The notes under the pieces: model-generated | What the model saw: only the letters and a program-made list of their open reading frames with translations | Database searches by the model: none | What the model was told of the DNA's origin: nothing | NCBI RefSeq assembly: GCF_900187855.1 | Contig: NZ_FYEG01000004.1 | Coordinates: forward strand, 94,721 to 158,720 | DNA length: 64,000 nucleotides | Direction of reading: 5' to 3' | DNA from: Actinomyces minihominis | GTDB taxonomy: Bacteria; Actinomycetota; Actinomycetes; Actinomycetales; Actinomycetaceae | Part shown: positions 28,101 through 35,745 of the stretch, piece after piece | Position numbering within the stretch: the first letter of the stretch is position 1 | Layout of the letters: each line of letters begins with the position of its first letter | Made by a program: the position numbers and the translations under genes

Positions 28101-28402
28101 TCGGGTTCGGTCACGTCTCCTCCCTGCTGGCGCTAGCCCACCCCGGAGCCTTCGAGGCCGCCGTCGCCGGCAACCTCGGTGAGGAGGCCCGCGCAGCCTG
28201 GCACAACCGGGCCCAAAGCCGCCTGGAGGACGGAGCCCACGACCTCGAGGCCGGCATGCTGGGTCGCGGCGACCTCTTCACCGCGGCCCCCGACCGCCGC
28301 CTACCCGCCGAGGGTGGACAGGTGGCCAAGGAAGCCGAAGCCGCCATGCTCCTAAACCCGCAGGCACGCCTCGGCGCCGACGGACGCTACCCCAGGACCT
28401 AA
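19148..28402 (+). CDS. fas: Type I fatty acid synthase, single polypeptide
   Basis: Complete de novo fatty acid synthase, 3084 residues from ATG 19148. GGAGAG 6 bases upstream favours it over in-frame ATG 19088, which overlaps the accD stop. Domain order matches bacterial FAS I: acetyltransferase (GHSQG about 121), enoyl reductase (LLAGMTPTTVDPE from about 395), hot-dog dehydratase (GDFNPIH about 1213), malonyl/palmitoyl transferase (GHSLGEY about 1420), ACP (phosphopantetheine Ser in GVSARRNQ about 1808), ketoreductase (VAVVTGVTPASIAGAV about 2120), ketosynthase (Cys in SACATA about 2728, His in KHDTSTN and TGHAKGG). All catalytic motifs look intact. acpS lies 3 bases downstream. Confidence 0.97.
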   Translation: MTSYNAPFYLSLGGTQGVPYALTFAGQATPWQDTLRDTTTHRDVASQVEELIAAGQALLAPLGRSLSVIAGAPLTLTSLLEADPAAPSASMPGILLAQYATLLELAAEGFDARVHAPVAAVGHSQGLLGAALFEAWADGDYRKIAAIYALSELMGVAVTAATRSTGTRRVGEDFPMLAVIGASPTQVEEVIAGAGLEGSVTVSLRNDAEQLVLSGRPADLMAIQRASEKISAAEKAQITAKVRGGKAFSPRFSPLPVSAPFHSPLLQGALDQVRTWATSAGIDSALVENLAPAVLTEPVDWAALLIPATEDVKWVLDIGPGDTLERINRTVLLGTGIGVIEAGTVAGRDKLLTSTAEFTAPVNWSTYQPRITVLPNGQRTVETAFTRLTGRSPILLAGMTPTTVDPEIVAAAANAGYWAELAGGGQGTEPVFAENLAKLKQLLRPGRAAQFNAMFLDPYLWNLQFGAQSIVTKARAAGAPLDGVVISAGIPELEEATELITSLQAAGFPYVAFKPGTTAQIRQVVAIAHEVPEASVIIQVEDGHAGGHHSWENLDDLLLATYADIRNAPNLVLCVGGGIGTPERAADYISGDWALAHGRSLMPVDGVLIGTAAMTALEAKTTAEVKQLLVDTPGISVLPTEDELGGWVPTGTTRGGVTSGQSHLRADIHEVDNSAAACARLVAEVSGNEEAVVARRDEIIAALNATSKPYFGDVDRMSYLEWAERFAALSASPIDGSWNDVTWINRFQLLLQRIEGRLSEVESGEISTIFPDLDSVRNAGAALIDLAETYPNAATTRVTPTDAAWFVDLCRKYPKPMPFVPVLDSDLLRWWGQDNLWQSQDPRYSADQVRVIPGPVAVAGIDRVDEPIGDLLGRFEAATVDRLGAAGAPEVQLFARLKDARSAEEFIAQVPYVSWSGNLVDNPARVVPEGMLSIVKHDDSETYNLVVTLDTAWDGVAGGDNLHAVRTLTVPLALGSATENGGYPVVDRDALPQHMYALLAATAGVGGETITGDPITTLPTMVPSDDSLFGEAHWTFTINRALADMHRGATGEGLPAKYDLETWTPDALLGLCWPAIYAALGSALIENNYPVIEGLLSAVHLDHTARLYVDIDDLLAEDGSAQLTVVARTVGLDESSAGRVVTVQEALFHEGQEIGFFQERFAIRGRIGSDQVPADVPAAAGLAAQVVDTPRSQLRRARVTAPANMTTFANVSGDFNPIHTSQAAARVAGLEDALVHGMWLSAVAQNLVQAREGNQPGFRISGWTYNMYGLVNLNDPVDITVERVGRIPGGGLLLEVTCKIDGQIVSRATAATLAPTTAYVYPGQGIQRQGMALDEMATSDAAREVWQRADRLTRDALGFSILTVVRDNPTELVVDGQVLRHPEGILNLTQFTQVALATVAFAQTARLREQGALVDGAYFAGHSLGEYNALSAYGEVFPLESVLEIVFHRGSTMHHLVPRDAKGRSNYRMGALRPGQFGVGDDGVVDYVNSVAEQSGEFLQIVNFNLAGQQYAVAGSIAGLKALDEDASARAAAAGGKGPFMYVPGVDVPFHSRVLRDGVPEFRDKLEALIPGEIPSERLIGKYIPNLVARPFEVSREFAQAILDEVPSAPLSALLTREGAWEEAARDEDALARLLLIELLCWQFASPVRWIETQDLLFTPTGDNGLGVERLIEIGLGSAPTLAGLGEKTLKLDEFNGSPAAALNVQRDEQVVTCVDVKFVDEDEDVVEVVEATQAAETPAPAEADYIPSAVHAPAPQVITGAPSGAAVAELPFTASDAIRVVMAYTNKLRPEQIDAGDTTDTLTAGVSARRNQLLMDLSAELGLPSIDGAADASVGELALSVDKLAHHYRAFGPVLTEAIRDRLRKVLGAAGVKPTFVADRVREVWQLGDGWANATTAQVLLGSREGDSARGGALATLPTSTSSKAEAEALVDAAVTQVATAHGTSVSLPSAGGTAGGGGVVDSAALDAYADSVTGPAGALAQTATHLLEVLGLQGPDLLPAGIPVEDEDSVREALAARTVEAELGSRWVEMVQPRFNPARAVLIDDRWASAREDLARVWTTEQSELPAAITFAGTGSAVAQHATWWAEKGLSEGRADLVPFYRETARLATQTPELPFAGQVAVVTGVTPASIAGAVTARLLQGGATVIATSSKVDATRLSFAKDLYRKNATAGAALWLVPANLASYRDVDALIEWIGTEETKVVGATKEVVKAALVPDLFFPFAAPPVVGSLADAGETSEAQARLLLWSVERAISGLADLAGRSANPARVHVILPGSPNRGMFGGDGAYGETKAAFDAITNRWFVEPVWAASTTLAHPKIGWVQGTGLMGGNDALAPAAREAGIRTYTTEEMADELIELCTAEARATAAVAPLDVDLTGGLGAGVDFKALQAAALADAEAAASAEVVAEAEDVLIPALPSPPRPTLASYDPAEWAGVDAKLEDMVVVVGLGEVGPWGSARTRWQAELGIESDGEVELTPAGVLELAWMMGLVTWQDSPTSGWYDESGTLVEPGDIFDRYRDEVVARSGVRSFITDAGIVDLGSQEDAAVFLNTDVTFTVPDQETARSYVIEDERLTRIRPLEDGEWEVTRLAGAQARLPRRATLTRTVGGQFPTGYDASKWGLSPALLEGMDRIAAWNLVSAVDAFLTAGFSPAELLQAVHPADVASTQGTGFGGMTSMRKLFVDRFLGEEYPQDVLQETLPNVVAAHTMQNFIGGYGPMVQPVSACATAAVSVEDALDKIHTGKARFVVAGATDDLSVESLVGFGSMNATANSKEMAGKGIEERFYSRANDRRRGGFIESQGGGTILLARGDLAAELGLPVLSVVAYAQSFSDGIHTSIPAPGLGALAAARGGTDSRLAKALNQLGLGADDVAFLSKHDTSTNANDPNESDLHTRVARALGRTPGNPMFVISQKSVTGHAKGGACVFQISGVGQVFRDGILPANKSLDCVDEALADNPWLVWLKQPLQIAKLGTVKAALVTSLGFGHVSSLLALAHPGAFEAAVAGNLGEEARAAWHNRAQSRLEDGAHDLEAGMLGRGDLFTAAPDRRLPAEGGQVAKEAEAAMLLNPQARLGADGRYPRT

Positions 28403-28405
28403 CCC

Positions 28406-28909
28406 GTGACCCCACAGCCGAGCACCCCCGCACTCCCGGTGATCCCGGGGGTGCTCGGCGTGGGCACAGACCTGGTCCACGTCCCCACCTTCAAAGCCCA
28501 ACTCGAACTCCCCGGCTCCCAGTTCTCACAGCCCGGAGCCGTTTTCACATCCCGCGAGCTCCGCCGAGCCGCAGCCCGGGCGCAGGCCAAAGGAGACTCC
28601 CTAGCCCAGCACCTAGCGGCACTGTGGGCCATCAAGGAAGCGGCGCTCAAGGCGTGGGTGGGCGCCCTGGAAAGACTCTCACGTCCACTTCCCCTAGCCG
28701 ATCAGGAAATCAACTGGGCGCAGTTCAGCATCACCCACACCCCCTCGGGGGCGCCCGCGCTCCACCTCCTCGGCACGGTCGAGGCAGCCTTCACCCGCGA
28801 CTTCACCACGGGGACCACCTGGACGGTCAGCGCCTCCCACGACGGAGACTACGCCACCGCGCTTGCGGTTCTTAGCGCACCGTCCTCGCCACCGCTGAAA
28901 TCAAGCTGA
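28406..28909 (+). CDS. acpS: Holo-[acyl-carrier-protein] synthase
   Basis: Transfers 4'-phosphopantetheine from CoA to the ACP serine of the adjacent synthase, turning it on. The 167 residues contain the AcpS metal-binding motif GVGTDLVHVPTF, the FTSRELRRA stretch and the second conserved block WAIKEAALKAWVGAL with Lys-Glu. The GTG start is 3 bases after the FAS stop. Slightly longer than the usual 120-140 residues, with a Pro-rich N-terminal lead and a short C-terminal tail. It converges with and overlaps by 38 bases the end of the opposite-strand FAD/Fe-S dehydrogenase. Confidence 0.93.
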   Translation: MTPQPSTPALPVIPGVLGVGTDLVHVPTFKAQLELPGSQFSQPGAVFTSRELRRAAARAQAKGDSLAQHLAALWAIKEAALKAWVGALERLSRPLPLADQEINWAQFSITHTPSGAPALHLLGTVEAAFTRDFTTGTTWTVSASHDGDYATALAVLSAPSSPPLKSS

Positions 28910-31751
28910 CATACTCTTCGCCGGTCGCCCTCGTCATCCCGATTTCACAGGTGCGGTTGCTGGAGACATGCAGCGTCGTGTCACCGTGGCTGTGTTCCAC
29001 CACCTCGGCGGACTCCGGACCGGTCGCTGATTCTGTTAGTTCCGGCAGCAGCATGCCGCGGTCACCCGCAAATGCACAGCAACCCCAGTTGTCGGGGATC
29101 CGCACCTCTTCACCCAGGACGCCCGCCACCTCTTCGACCGCGGCGGTCGATCCGAGGTGGGTGGTGGAGCAGGTCGGGTGCAAAATGATGTTGTCCCAGG
29201 GGCGCTTACCAACTTCGCCCTCCAGGCGGGGCAGGATGACGTCGCGCAGGAACACCGGTGAATCAATCACGGTGAGGCCGGCGTCGCGCAGCATCTTCAC
29301 CAGTCCCTCGGTGCATGAGGAGTTGTCGCAGACAATGGGAACCCGTCCCCCACCTGTGGAGCGACGCATCGAGGCGATGACCCTCTCCCGCATGATCTCG
29401 TAGCCGTCTGCGATCCCCTTGGAAGACCAGGGGGTTCCGCAGCACAGCGAGTCAATGTCCGAGGGAATCAACAGGCGCACCCCGGCCTTACGGCACAGCT
29501 CCTGGAAGTCCGCCTGGGTGTTAGCCGCCCCCTCCCCACCGGGAAGGGGTGCCGGGGCAAACATGGTGTTGAGGCAGGAGGGAAGGTAGACCGCCTCCGG
29601 AACGGTAGCGCCACTTCCCCCACGCAGGTAGTCCAGTGCCACCTTCTTTCGCGAGGTTCCCCCACCCGGCAGGTCCGGCGTCCACAGCGGCATCTGGTTC
29701 TCGCCGAGGACGGAGCGCATCACCCGGGTCGTTCCTTCAACCAGTCCCGCGGGCAGCACCTTGGCGACATTGAGGGCGAGGGCGGCACCCTGCGTGACCA
29801 GGGACCACTGCTGAGCCGCCAGGGTCCAGACACCCCGGGCCGCAAGCGGGGCCCGTTCCTTGCGTTCCTGGCGTACCAGGTCCCCGGTGTTGATCCCCAG
29901 GGGGCAGGCCGTCAGGCACATTCCGTCAACGGCGCAGGTGTCCACTCCGGCGTACTGGAAGGCACTGTCAAGCAGGTCAGCCATCTCGTGGTTTCCCCGC
30001 ATCGTTGCCATGGCGATCTCTCGTTCGGCAACGATTCTCGTCCTCGGGGTCAGCGTCAGGCGCTGGCTGGGGCAGGAGGGTTCGCAGTAGCCGCACTCAA
30101 CGCAGCGGTCCACCAGCGGGTCGACACCGGGGGTGGTCTTGACGTCCCTCAGGTGGATTTCGGGGTCGTCGGTGATGATGACGCCGGGGTTGAGGATGTT
30201 GCTCGGGTCGGCGGCGCGCTTGATCTCTACCATCACCCCGTAGAGTTCGGCCCCGTACTGGCGCTCCACGAAGGGGGACATGGCACGACCGGTGCCGTGT
30301 TCGGCCTTGAGTGTGCCTCCCGCTTCAAGAACCATGTCGACCATGGCTTCGGTGAAGTCGCGCAGTCGCTGGCGCCCCTCGGCCTCATCAAAGTTGTCGG
30401 TGAGCATGAAGTGCAGGTTGCCGTCTTTGGCGTGACCGAAGATGACCGCGTCGTTGTAGCCGAACTGGGCCAGCAGCTTCGAGAGGGTGCTGACGGTGGC
30501 TGCCAGGTTGTCGACGGGGACCGCGATGTCTTCAAGGAGGGCGGTGACGCCTGGTTCGCGAGCGCCGGCCACGGTGGTGTAAAGGCCCTTGCGCACCGTC
30601 CACATTCCCGCGCGGATTACCGGGTCTGAGGTGAAGGAGGACTCCAGGTTCAGCTCGGCTGCGATCTCCTCAGCCTTGGCGATCTGCTCACGTAGTTCGT
30701 CCTCGTCATCCGCCTGGTATTCGATGAGCAGGGCTGCGTGATCGACCACATCGATGGCGGAGACGACCTCGGGAACCCCGGTAAAAGACTGGGCGACGGT
30801 GAGGGAGCGGGAGTCCATCAGTTCGAGGGCGGAGGCGCCGGTCGCGACCAGCTGGGGAATCGCGGCGCAGGCCCGTTCCACATCGGGGAAGACCCACAGG
30901 CCGGTGGCGATCTTCTCGCGCACGGGCAGGGTCTTGAAGATCGCTTCGGAGATGAACCCCAGAGTCCCCTCGCTGCCGATGAGGAGGTGGGCGAAGATCT
31001 GCACCGGCTGCTCAAAATCAAGGAAGGAGTTGAGGCCGTACCCCATGGTGTTCTTCATGGAGAACTGGCGGCGAATCTCTTGGACGAGGTCGGAGCGACC
31101 GCGCAGGAAGTGGCGCAGTTTGGTCAGGGTGATATAGAGGTGTGGTTCGGCCTTGGCAAACACCTGGTCGGCCTGCGGATCGGCGGTGTTGATGATGGTG
31201 CCGGAGGGAAGGACGAACTCGAGGGAGTCGAGCATGCGGTAGGAGTTGTACTCGGTTCCACAGGACATCCCCGAGGCGTTGTTGGCGAGGACGCCGCCGA
31301 CGGTGGCCGCAATCTCGCTGGCCGGGTCCGGGCCCATTTGGCGACGGTGGCGCTTCAATACCGTGTTGAGGTGGCGGATGGTGACGCCGGGTTGGCTCCA
31401 GATCCGCTCCCCGCCATCGAGTGGGACAGTGGCCTTGAATGAGGTGCGGGTGTCGACGAGGACGCTGTCGGTTTGGCCCTGGCCGTTGAGGCTGGTGCCG
31501 CCTGCGCGGAAGGTGATGTGCGAGCCTTCGGCGGTCACCTCTTGGAACAGTTCCGCCATCTCTGCGGCACTTCCGACCTGGCAGACCCGGTCGGGGTACT
31601 TGAGGAAGTGGGAGGCGTCGTGGGCCATGGTGCGGCGGTAGAGTTCCTCGACTGCAGCTGCGGCCCTACCCGTGAGCCCGGGGGTAATTCCCTGCTCGGG
31701 AGCTGCTTCTGCCTTGAGCACCTGCGTCCTCGTCATCGTTGTCTGGGACAT
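28872..31751 (-). CDS. FAD- and Fe-S-containing D-2-hydroxyacid (probably D-lactate) dehydrogenase
   Basis: A 959-residue membrane-associated oxidoreductase fusion. The N-terminal half is a VAO/GlcD-type FAD domain (FRAGGTSLNGQGQTD, ATVGGVLANNASGMSCG, LLIGSEGTLGFISEA, then FGHAKDGNLHF and AEHGTGRAMSPFV). The middle has two 4Fe-4S cysteine sets (CVECGYCEPSCP about 548, CAVDGMCLTACP about 604). The C-terminal third has CCG-type motifs (CCGTPWSSKG about 767, CCAFAGDRGM about 889) typical of heterodisulfide reductase/GlpC/LutA-like units. This equals a fused GlcD plus GlcF-like electron-transfer part, donating to quinone. The start at ATG 31751 follows AAGGAAGG; the frame stays open to 31940 without support. 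The exact substrate is uncertain. Confidence 0.88.
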   Translation of the reverse strand: MSQTTMTRTQVLKAEAAPEQGITPGLTGRAAAAVEELYRRTMAHDASHFLKYPDRVCQVGSAAEMAELFQEVTAEGSHITFRAGGTSLNGQGQTDSVLVDTRTSFKATVPLDGGERIWSQPGVTIRHLNTVLKRHRRQMGPDPASEIAATVGGVLANNASGMSCGTEYNSYRMLDSLEFVLPSGTIINTADPQADQVFAKAEPHLYITLTKLRHFLRGRSDLVQEIRRQFSMKNTMGYGLNSFLDFEQPVQIFAHLLIGSEGTLGFISEAIFKTLPVREKIATGLWVFPDVERACAAIPQLVATGASALELMDSRSLTVAQSFTGVPEVVSAIDVVDHAALLIEYQADDEDELREQIAKAEEIAAELNLESSFTSDPVIRAGMWTVRKGLYTTVAGAREPGVTALLEDIAVPVDNLAATVSTLSKLLAQFGYNDAVIFGHAKDGNLHFMLTDNFDEAEGRQRLRDFTEAMVDMVLEAGGTLKAEHGTGRAMSPFVERQYGAELYGVMVEIKRAADPSNILNPGVIITDDPEIHLRDVKTTPGVDPLVDRCVECGYCEPSCPSQRLTLTPRTRIVAEREIAMATMRGNHEMADLLDSAFQYAGVDTCAVDGMCLTACPLGINTGDLVRQERKERAPLAARGVWTLAAQQWSLVTQGAALALNVAKVLPAGLVEGTTRVMRSVLGENQMPLWTPDLPGGGTSRKKVALDYLRGGSGATVPEAVYLPSCLNTMFAPAPLPGGEGAANTQADFQELCRKAGVRLLIPSDIDSLCCGTPWSSKGIADGYEIMRERVIASMRRSTGGGRVPIVCDNSSCTEGLVKMLRDAGLTVIDSPVFLRDVILPRLEGEVGKRPWDNIILHPTCSTTHLGSTAAVEEVAGVLGEEVRIPDNWGCCAFAGDRGMLLPELTESATGPESAEVVEHSHGDTTLHVSSNRTCEIGMTRATGEEYVSLISAVARTVR

Positions 31752-31802
31752 GTCGGCAACCTTCCTTGGCGTAAACGACCTCTTCAATGTTACTTCACAA
31801 CA

Positions 31803-31845
31803 CAGATCACTTGGTTTAGGTAGAAAACTTACCAAGCGTGATCTG
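31803..31845. promoter_or_regulatory. Imperfect inverted repeat in the divergent dehydrogenase/ABC exporter spacer
   Basis: CAGATCACTTGG at 31803-31814 pairs with CCAAGCGTGATCTG at 31832-31845, leaving only a 2-base bulge, around a 17-base AT-rich centre. It lies about 52 bases upstream of the dehydrogenase start on one side and about 100 bases upstream of the ABC gene on the other. It could be an operator for a lactate-responsive regulator. No consensus was matched. Confidence 0.4.
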
Positions 31846-31943
31846 GATGACTTCGGCCTACTTACTTGGCGTTCTAGCCGATGGCAAGCAGGATGAAAAA
31901 AGGCACTAGAGCGGGGCGGATCAGGGCATCTAGGATGCATATC

Positions 31944-33674
31944 ATGCTTGGAAAACTACTGGCTAAGTACCTTTGGCCGTACAGGTGGTACCTACTCGGG
32001 GTCATCGTCTTTCAGATGGCCTCAGTCATTGCCAACCTGTACCTGCCCACCCTCAACGCCCAGATCATCGACCAGGGCGTGGCCCGGGGCGATATCGGCT
32101 TGATCTGGATGCGGGGCGGCTGGATGCTTGCCATCTCGTTTATTCAGATTACCGCTTCGATCATCTCCCTGGTTCTGGCGGCGCGCGCCTCCATGGCTAT
32201 GGGACGCGACCTGCGCAACGCGGTTTACGCCAAGGTTTCCAGTTTCTCCGAGCGAGAGGTCAACCAGTTCGGCCCGGGTTCACTGATCACACGCAACACC
32301 AATGACATTCAGCAGGTGCAGATGCTGGTCATGATGGGGTCAACCATGCTGGTGATGGCCCCGCTGATGGCTATCGGCGGCATCATCATGGCCCTGCGCC
32401 AAGATGTCCAACTCTCGTGGGTGCTAGCCGTTGCCATCCCCATCCTCATGGTGGTTTCCGGGCTGCTTATGCTGCGCCTCATCCCCCTGTTCCGTGAGTA
32501 CCAGGAGCGTCTGGACACCGTTAACCGGGTGTTGCGTGAGCAGCTGACCGGCGTGCGAGTCATCCGTGCCTTTGTTCGAGAGCGCATCGAGGCCGGTCGC
32601 TTCCTGGTTGCCAACACCGACATCATGGTGGTTGGTCGCAACGTGGGCTCGCTGTTCGTCATCCTCTTCCCCGCCGTGATGCTGATTCTGAATGTCACCA
32701 CCGCGGGGGTGATCTGGTTTGGGGCGTTCCGCATCGACCAGGGCACCATGGAGGTCGGAACGATCATGGCCTTCATGCAGTACATCGCCCAGGTCCTCTT
32801 CGGTATCGTCATGGCAACTTTCATGGGCATGATGATCCCCCGGGCCGTGGTCTCGGCAGAGCGCATCAGCGAAGTCCTCAACTCGCAGGCGAGCCTTGAG
32901 GAACCAAGTGATCCGGTCTTCGAGCAGCCCCTTCCCGGAAATGTCGAGATGAAGGATGTTTCCTTCACCTTCCCCGACGCGGAAGAACCCGTCATCAGCA
33001 ACATTTCCTTCGTAGCGCCAAGGGGTAAGACCACCGCGATCGTCGGTTCGACTGCCGCGGGTAAAACCACCCTGGTCAACCTCATTCCCCGTCTCTTCGA
33101 CGTCACCGGTGGCACCGTCCTCGTCGGCGGGATCGACGTGCGGCGCCAGGATCTAGAGACCCTGTGGTCTTCGATCGGCTACATCCCCCAGAAGCCGATT
33201 CTCTTCGCGGGAACCGTGGCTTCCAACCTGCGTTTCGGAAAGGCCAACGCCACTGACGAGGAACTGTGGCACGCCCTGCGCGTCGCCCAGGCCGAAGACT
33301 TTGTCTCGAAGATGGACGGCCAACTGGAAGCCAAGATTTCCCAGGGTGGCACCAATGTCTCCGGCGGACAGGCGCAGCGCCTGTCGATTGCCCGAGCCCT
33401 GGTTCGCAACCCCCAGGTCCTCATATTTGATGACTCCTTCTCCGCCCTCGACCTCACCACTGACGCCCGCCTGAGGGCCGCCCTGTGGCAGGCCTTTCCG
33501 GAGACCACCAAGATCGTTGTTGCCCAGCGCATCTCAACCATCACCGATGCCGAACAGATCCTGGTGCTCGAGGACGGCCAGATTGTCGGCTCCGGCACCC
33601 ACACCCAACTACTCGAAACAAGCCCCACCTACCTGGAGATTGTTGAGTCCCAACTTGCGGCGGAGGTGGCCTAA
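31944..33674 (+). CDS. ABC exporter half-transporter, degenerate-site subunit
   Basis: Type IV ABC exporter half of 576 residues: six membrane helices in the first 310 residues, then an ATPase. Walker A is GSTAAGKTT and the signature is VSGGQ, but Walker B reads VLIFDDSFSALD, with Asp where the catalytic Glu normally is, and the switch histidine is Gln (VAQRIST). This is the pattern of the degenerate ATP site in heterodimeric exporters such as TmrAB and TM287/288. The next gene, overlapping by one base (TAATG), supplies the competent half. ATG 31944 was chosen over upstream in-frame ATGs because AGGA lies at a proper distance and TM1 follows at once. Substrate unknown. Confidence 0.9.
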   Translation: MLGKLLAKYLWPYRWYLLGVIVFQMASVIANLYLPTLNAQIIDQGVARGDIGLIWMRGGWMLAISFIQITASIISLVLAARASMAMGRDLRNAVYAKVSSFSEREVNQFGPGSLITRNTNDIQQVQMLVMMGSTMLVMAPLMAIGGIIMALRQDVQLSWVLAVAIPILMVVSGLLMLRLIPLFREYQERLDTVNRVLREQLTGVRVIRAFVRERIEAGRFLVANTDIMVVGRNVGSLFVILFPAVMLILNVTTAGVIWFGAFRIDQGTMEVGTIMAFMQYIAQVLFGIVMATFMGMMIPRAVVSAERISEVLNSQASLEEPSDPVFEQPLPGNVEMKDVSFTFPDAEEPVISNISFVAPRGKTTAIVGSTAAGKTTLVNLIPRLFDVTGGTVLVGGIDVRRQDLETLWSSIGYIPQKPILFAGTVASNLRFGKANATDEELWHALRVAQAEDFVSKMDGQLEAKISQGGTNVSGGQAQRLSIARALVRNPQVLIFDDSFSALDLTTDARLRAALWQAFPETTKIVVAQRISTITDAEQILVLEDGQIVGSGTHTQLLETSPTYLEIVESQLAAEVA

Positions 33675-35653
33675 TGAGCGATGCAAACCCAACTCCCCTC
33701 TCCGAGGAAGAAGTCCTCGAGATAGCCGAAGAGGCTGCTCACAGCTCTGATTCCGGTGGCTTTGACATGGGCGTGGCCCGCAAAGCCAAGGATTTCTGGC
33801 CCTCGTTCTGGCGCATGATGGGGCTGATGAAGCCCTACTGGGCCCGCATGATCCTCGTGACCATTGTCGGGGCGGCCTCGGTCGTCCTCACCGTCTTAGC
33901 CCCGCGCATCCTCGGCCAGGGCACCGACGTCCTCTTCTCCGGTTACATCTCCAAGCAGATCCCCGAGGGCATCACTACCGAACAGGCCATTGCCGGGCTG
34001 CGTTCCGCCGGGCAAACTGAGATGGCGGACATGGTGGCCAAGATGAACGTTGTGCCGGGTTCCGGTATCGACTTCGATCGTCTCGGCCACATCCTCCTCC
34101 TCGTCCTCGCCCTCTACGTCGGGGCGGCCGTATTCTCCTGGTTGCAGGGCTACGTCCTCAACAGGGTCATGGTCCGCGCCATGTGGAAGCTGCGCGGCGA
34201 GGTCGAAGACAAAATCAACCGCCTCCCCCTCTCCTACTTCGACAGGGTGAAGCGCGGCGACCTCATCTCCAGGGTCACCAATGACATCGACAATATGACC
34301 AACACCCTCCAGCAATCGCTCTCCGGCGCGATCACCTCGGTGTTCACCGTCATCGGCGCCCTGATCATGATGCTGACCATCTCCTGGCAACTCACACTGA
34401 TTGCCCTGATCTCATTCCCACTGCTCGGCGTCATCTTTGGGATCATCGGCCCCAAGTCGCAGAAGGCCTTCAACCTGCAGTGGCTCAAGGTGGGGCGCCT
34501 CAATGCCCGGGTGGAAGAGTCCTTCTCCGGCCACGCCCTCATCAAAGTCTTCGGCCAGCAGAAGCGCTTCGAGAAGGACTTCGCCGAAGAGAATGATGAG
34601 CTGTACCGGGCAGCGTTCAAGGCTCAGTTCCTCTCCGGCCTGATGATGCCCATGATGAGCTTCGTCGGTAACCTGGTCTACGTCGGCATCGCCGTCATCG
34701 GCGGGGTCATGGTCGCGGGGGGCAGCCTGCTCCTCGGTTCCGTGCAGGCCTTCATCCAGTACTCGACCCAGTTCAACCAACCGCTGGCGGAACTGGGTGG
34801 CATGGCCGCTTCGGTTCAATCCGGTGTGGCCTCAACGGAACGTGTCTTCGAACTGCTTGACGCAGAGGACCAGAGCCCGGATAACCCCGACGCACCCGCC
34901 CCGGTCGAAGGACAGGGACGCATTGCCTTCGAGCACGTCAAGTTCTCCTACAGCCCCGACCGGCCGCTGATCCGCGACCTTTCCTTCACGGTGGAACCGG
35001 GACAGACCGTCGCCATCGTTGGCCCCACCGGAGCGGGGAAGACCACCCTGGTCAACCTGCTGATGCGCTTCTACGAACTCGATGGCGGACGCATCACAGT
35101 CAACGGCCAGGACATCGCCCAGCTGAAACGCGACGATGTTCGCCGCCGCACCGGCATGGTGCTGCAGAACCCGTGGCTGTTCGCCGGTACCATCAGCGAA
35201 AACATCCGTTACGGCAACGAGGACGCCACGGAGGAGCAGATCACCGCCGCCGCCAAGGCCACCTACGTCGACCGTCTGGTGCGCCAGCTCCCCCGGGGCT
35301 ACGACACGGAGCTTGATGAAGAGGCCTCAAACCTCTCGGCTGGCGAGCGCCAGCTGCTCACCATCGCCCGCGCCTTCGTGGCTCAGCCGCCAATCCTCAT
35401 CCTCGATGAGGCGACCTCTTCGGTCGATACCCGTACCGAACGACTGCTGCAGGAGGCGATGAATGCACTGCAGAAGGGGCGGACCTCCTTCGTCATCGCC
35501 CACCGCCTTTCGACCATCCGCGAGGCCGACCTCATCCTGGTGATGGAGGACGGGGACATCGTTGAGAAGGGCAGTCACGATGAATTGATTGAGGCGAACG
35601 GCGCCTACCGCCGCCTCTACGATTCACAGTTTGAGGGGGCGCTAGACGAGTAG
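33674..35653 (+). CDS. ABC exporter half-transporter, catalytically competent subunit
   Basis: A 659-residue partner of the preceding gene. A polar N-terminal extension of about 45 residues precedes the transmembrane domain, which contains a long insertion of about 60 residues between TM1 and TM2. The ATPase has Walker A GPTGAGKTT, signature LSAGE in place of LSGGQ, Walker B ILILDEATSSVD with the catalytic Glu, and switch IAHRLST. Its non-canonical signature would face the degenerate Walker site of the partner, which fits an asymmetric heterodimer with one hydrolytic site. Likely exports a lipid, peptide or drug; the substrate cannot be read. Confidence 0.92.
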   Translation: MSDANPTPLSEEEVLEIAEEAAHSSDSGGFDMGVARKAKDFWPSFWRMMGLMKPYWARMILVTIVGAASVVLTVLAPRILGQGTDVLFSGYISKQIPEGITTEQAIAGLRSAGQTEMADMVAKMNVVPGSGIDFDRLGHILLLVLALYVGAAVFSWLQGYVLNRVMVRAMWKLRGEVEDKINRLPLSYFDRVKRGDLISRVTNDIDNMTNTLQQSLSGAITSVFTVIGALIMMLTISWQLTLIALISFPLLGVIFGIIGPKSQKAFNLQWLKVGRLNARVEESFSGHALIKVFGQQKRFEKDFAEENDELYRAAFKAQFLSGLMMPMMSFVGNLVYVGIAVIGGVMVAGGSLLLGSVQAFIQYSTQFNQPLAELGGMAASVQSGVASTERVFELLDAEDQSPDNPDAPAPVEGQGRIAFEHVKFSYSPDRPLIRDLSFTVEPGQTVAIVGPTGAGKTTLVNLLMRFYELDGGRITVNGQDIAQLKRDDVRRRTGMVLQNPWLFAGTISENIRYGNEDATEEQITAAAKATYVDRLVRQLPRGYDTELDEEASNLSAGERQLLTIARAFVAQPPILILDEATSSVDTRTERLLQEAMNALQKGRTSFVIAHRLSTIREADLILVMEDGDIVEKGSHDELIEANGAYRRLYDSQFEGALDE

Positions 35654-35745
35654 TATGTCTGACATGTTCATCTGAGTTCGCCCTCCCTGCGTCCGCGGCC
35701 CCTCGCCCGGCAGGACAGCTTCACCAGCGCAAAGGCCACTCAGCC

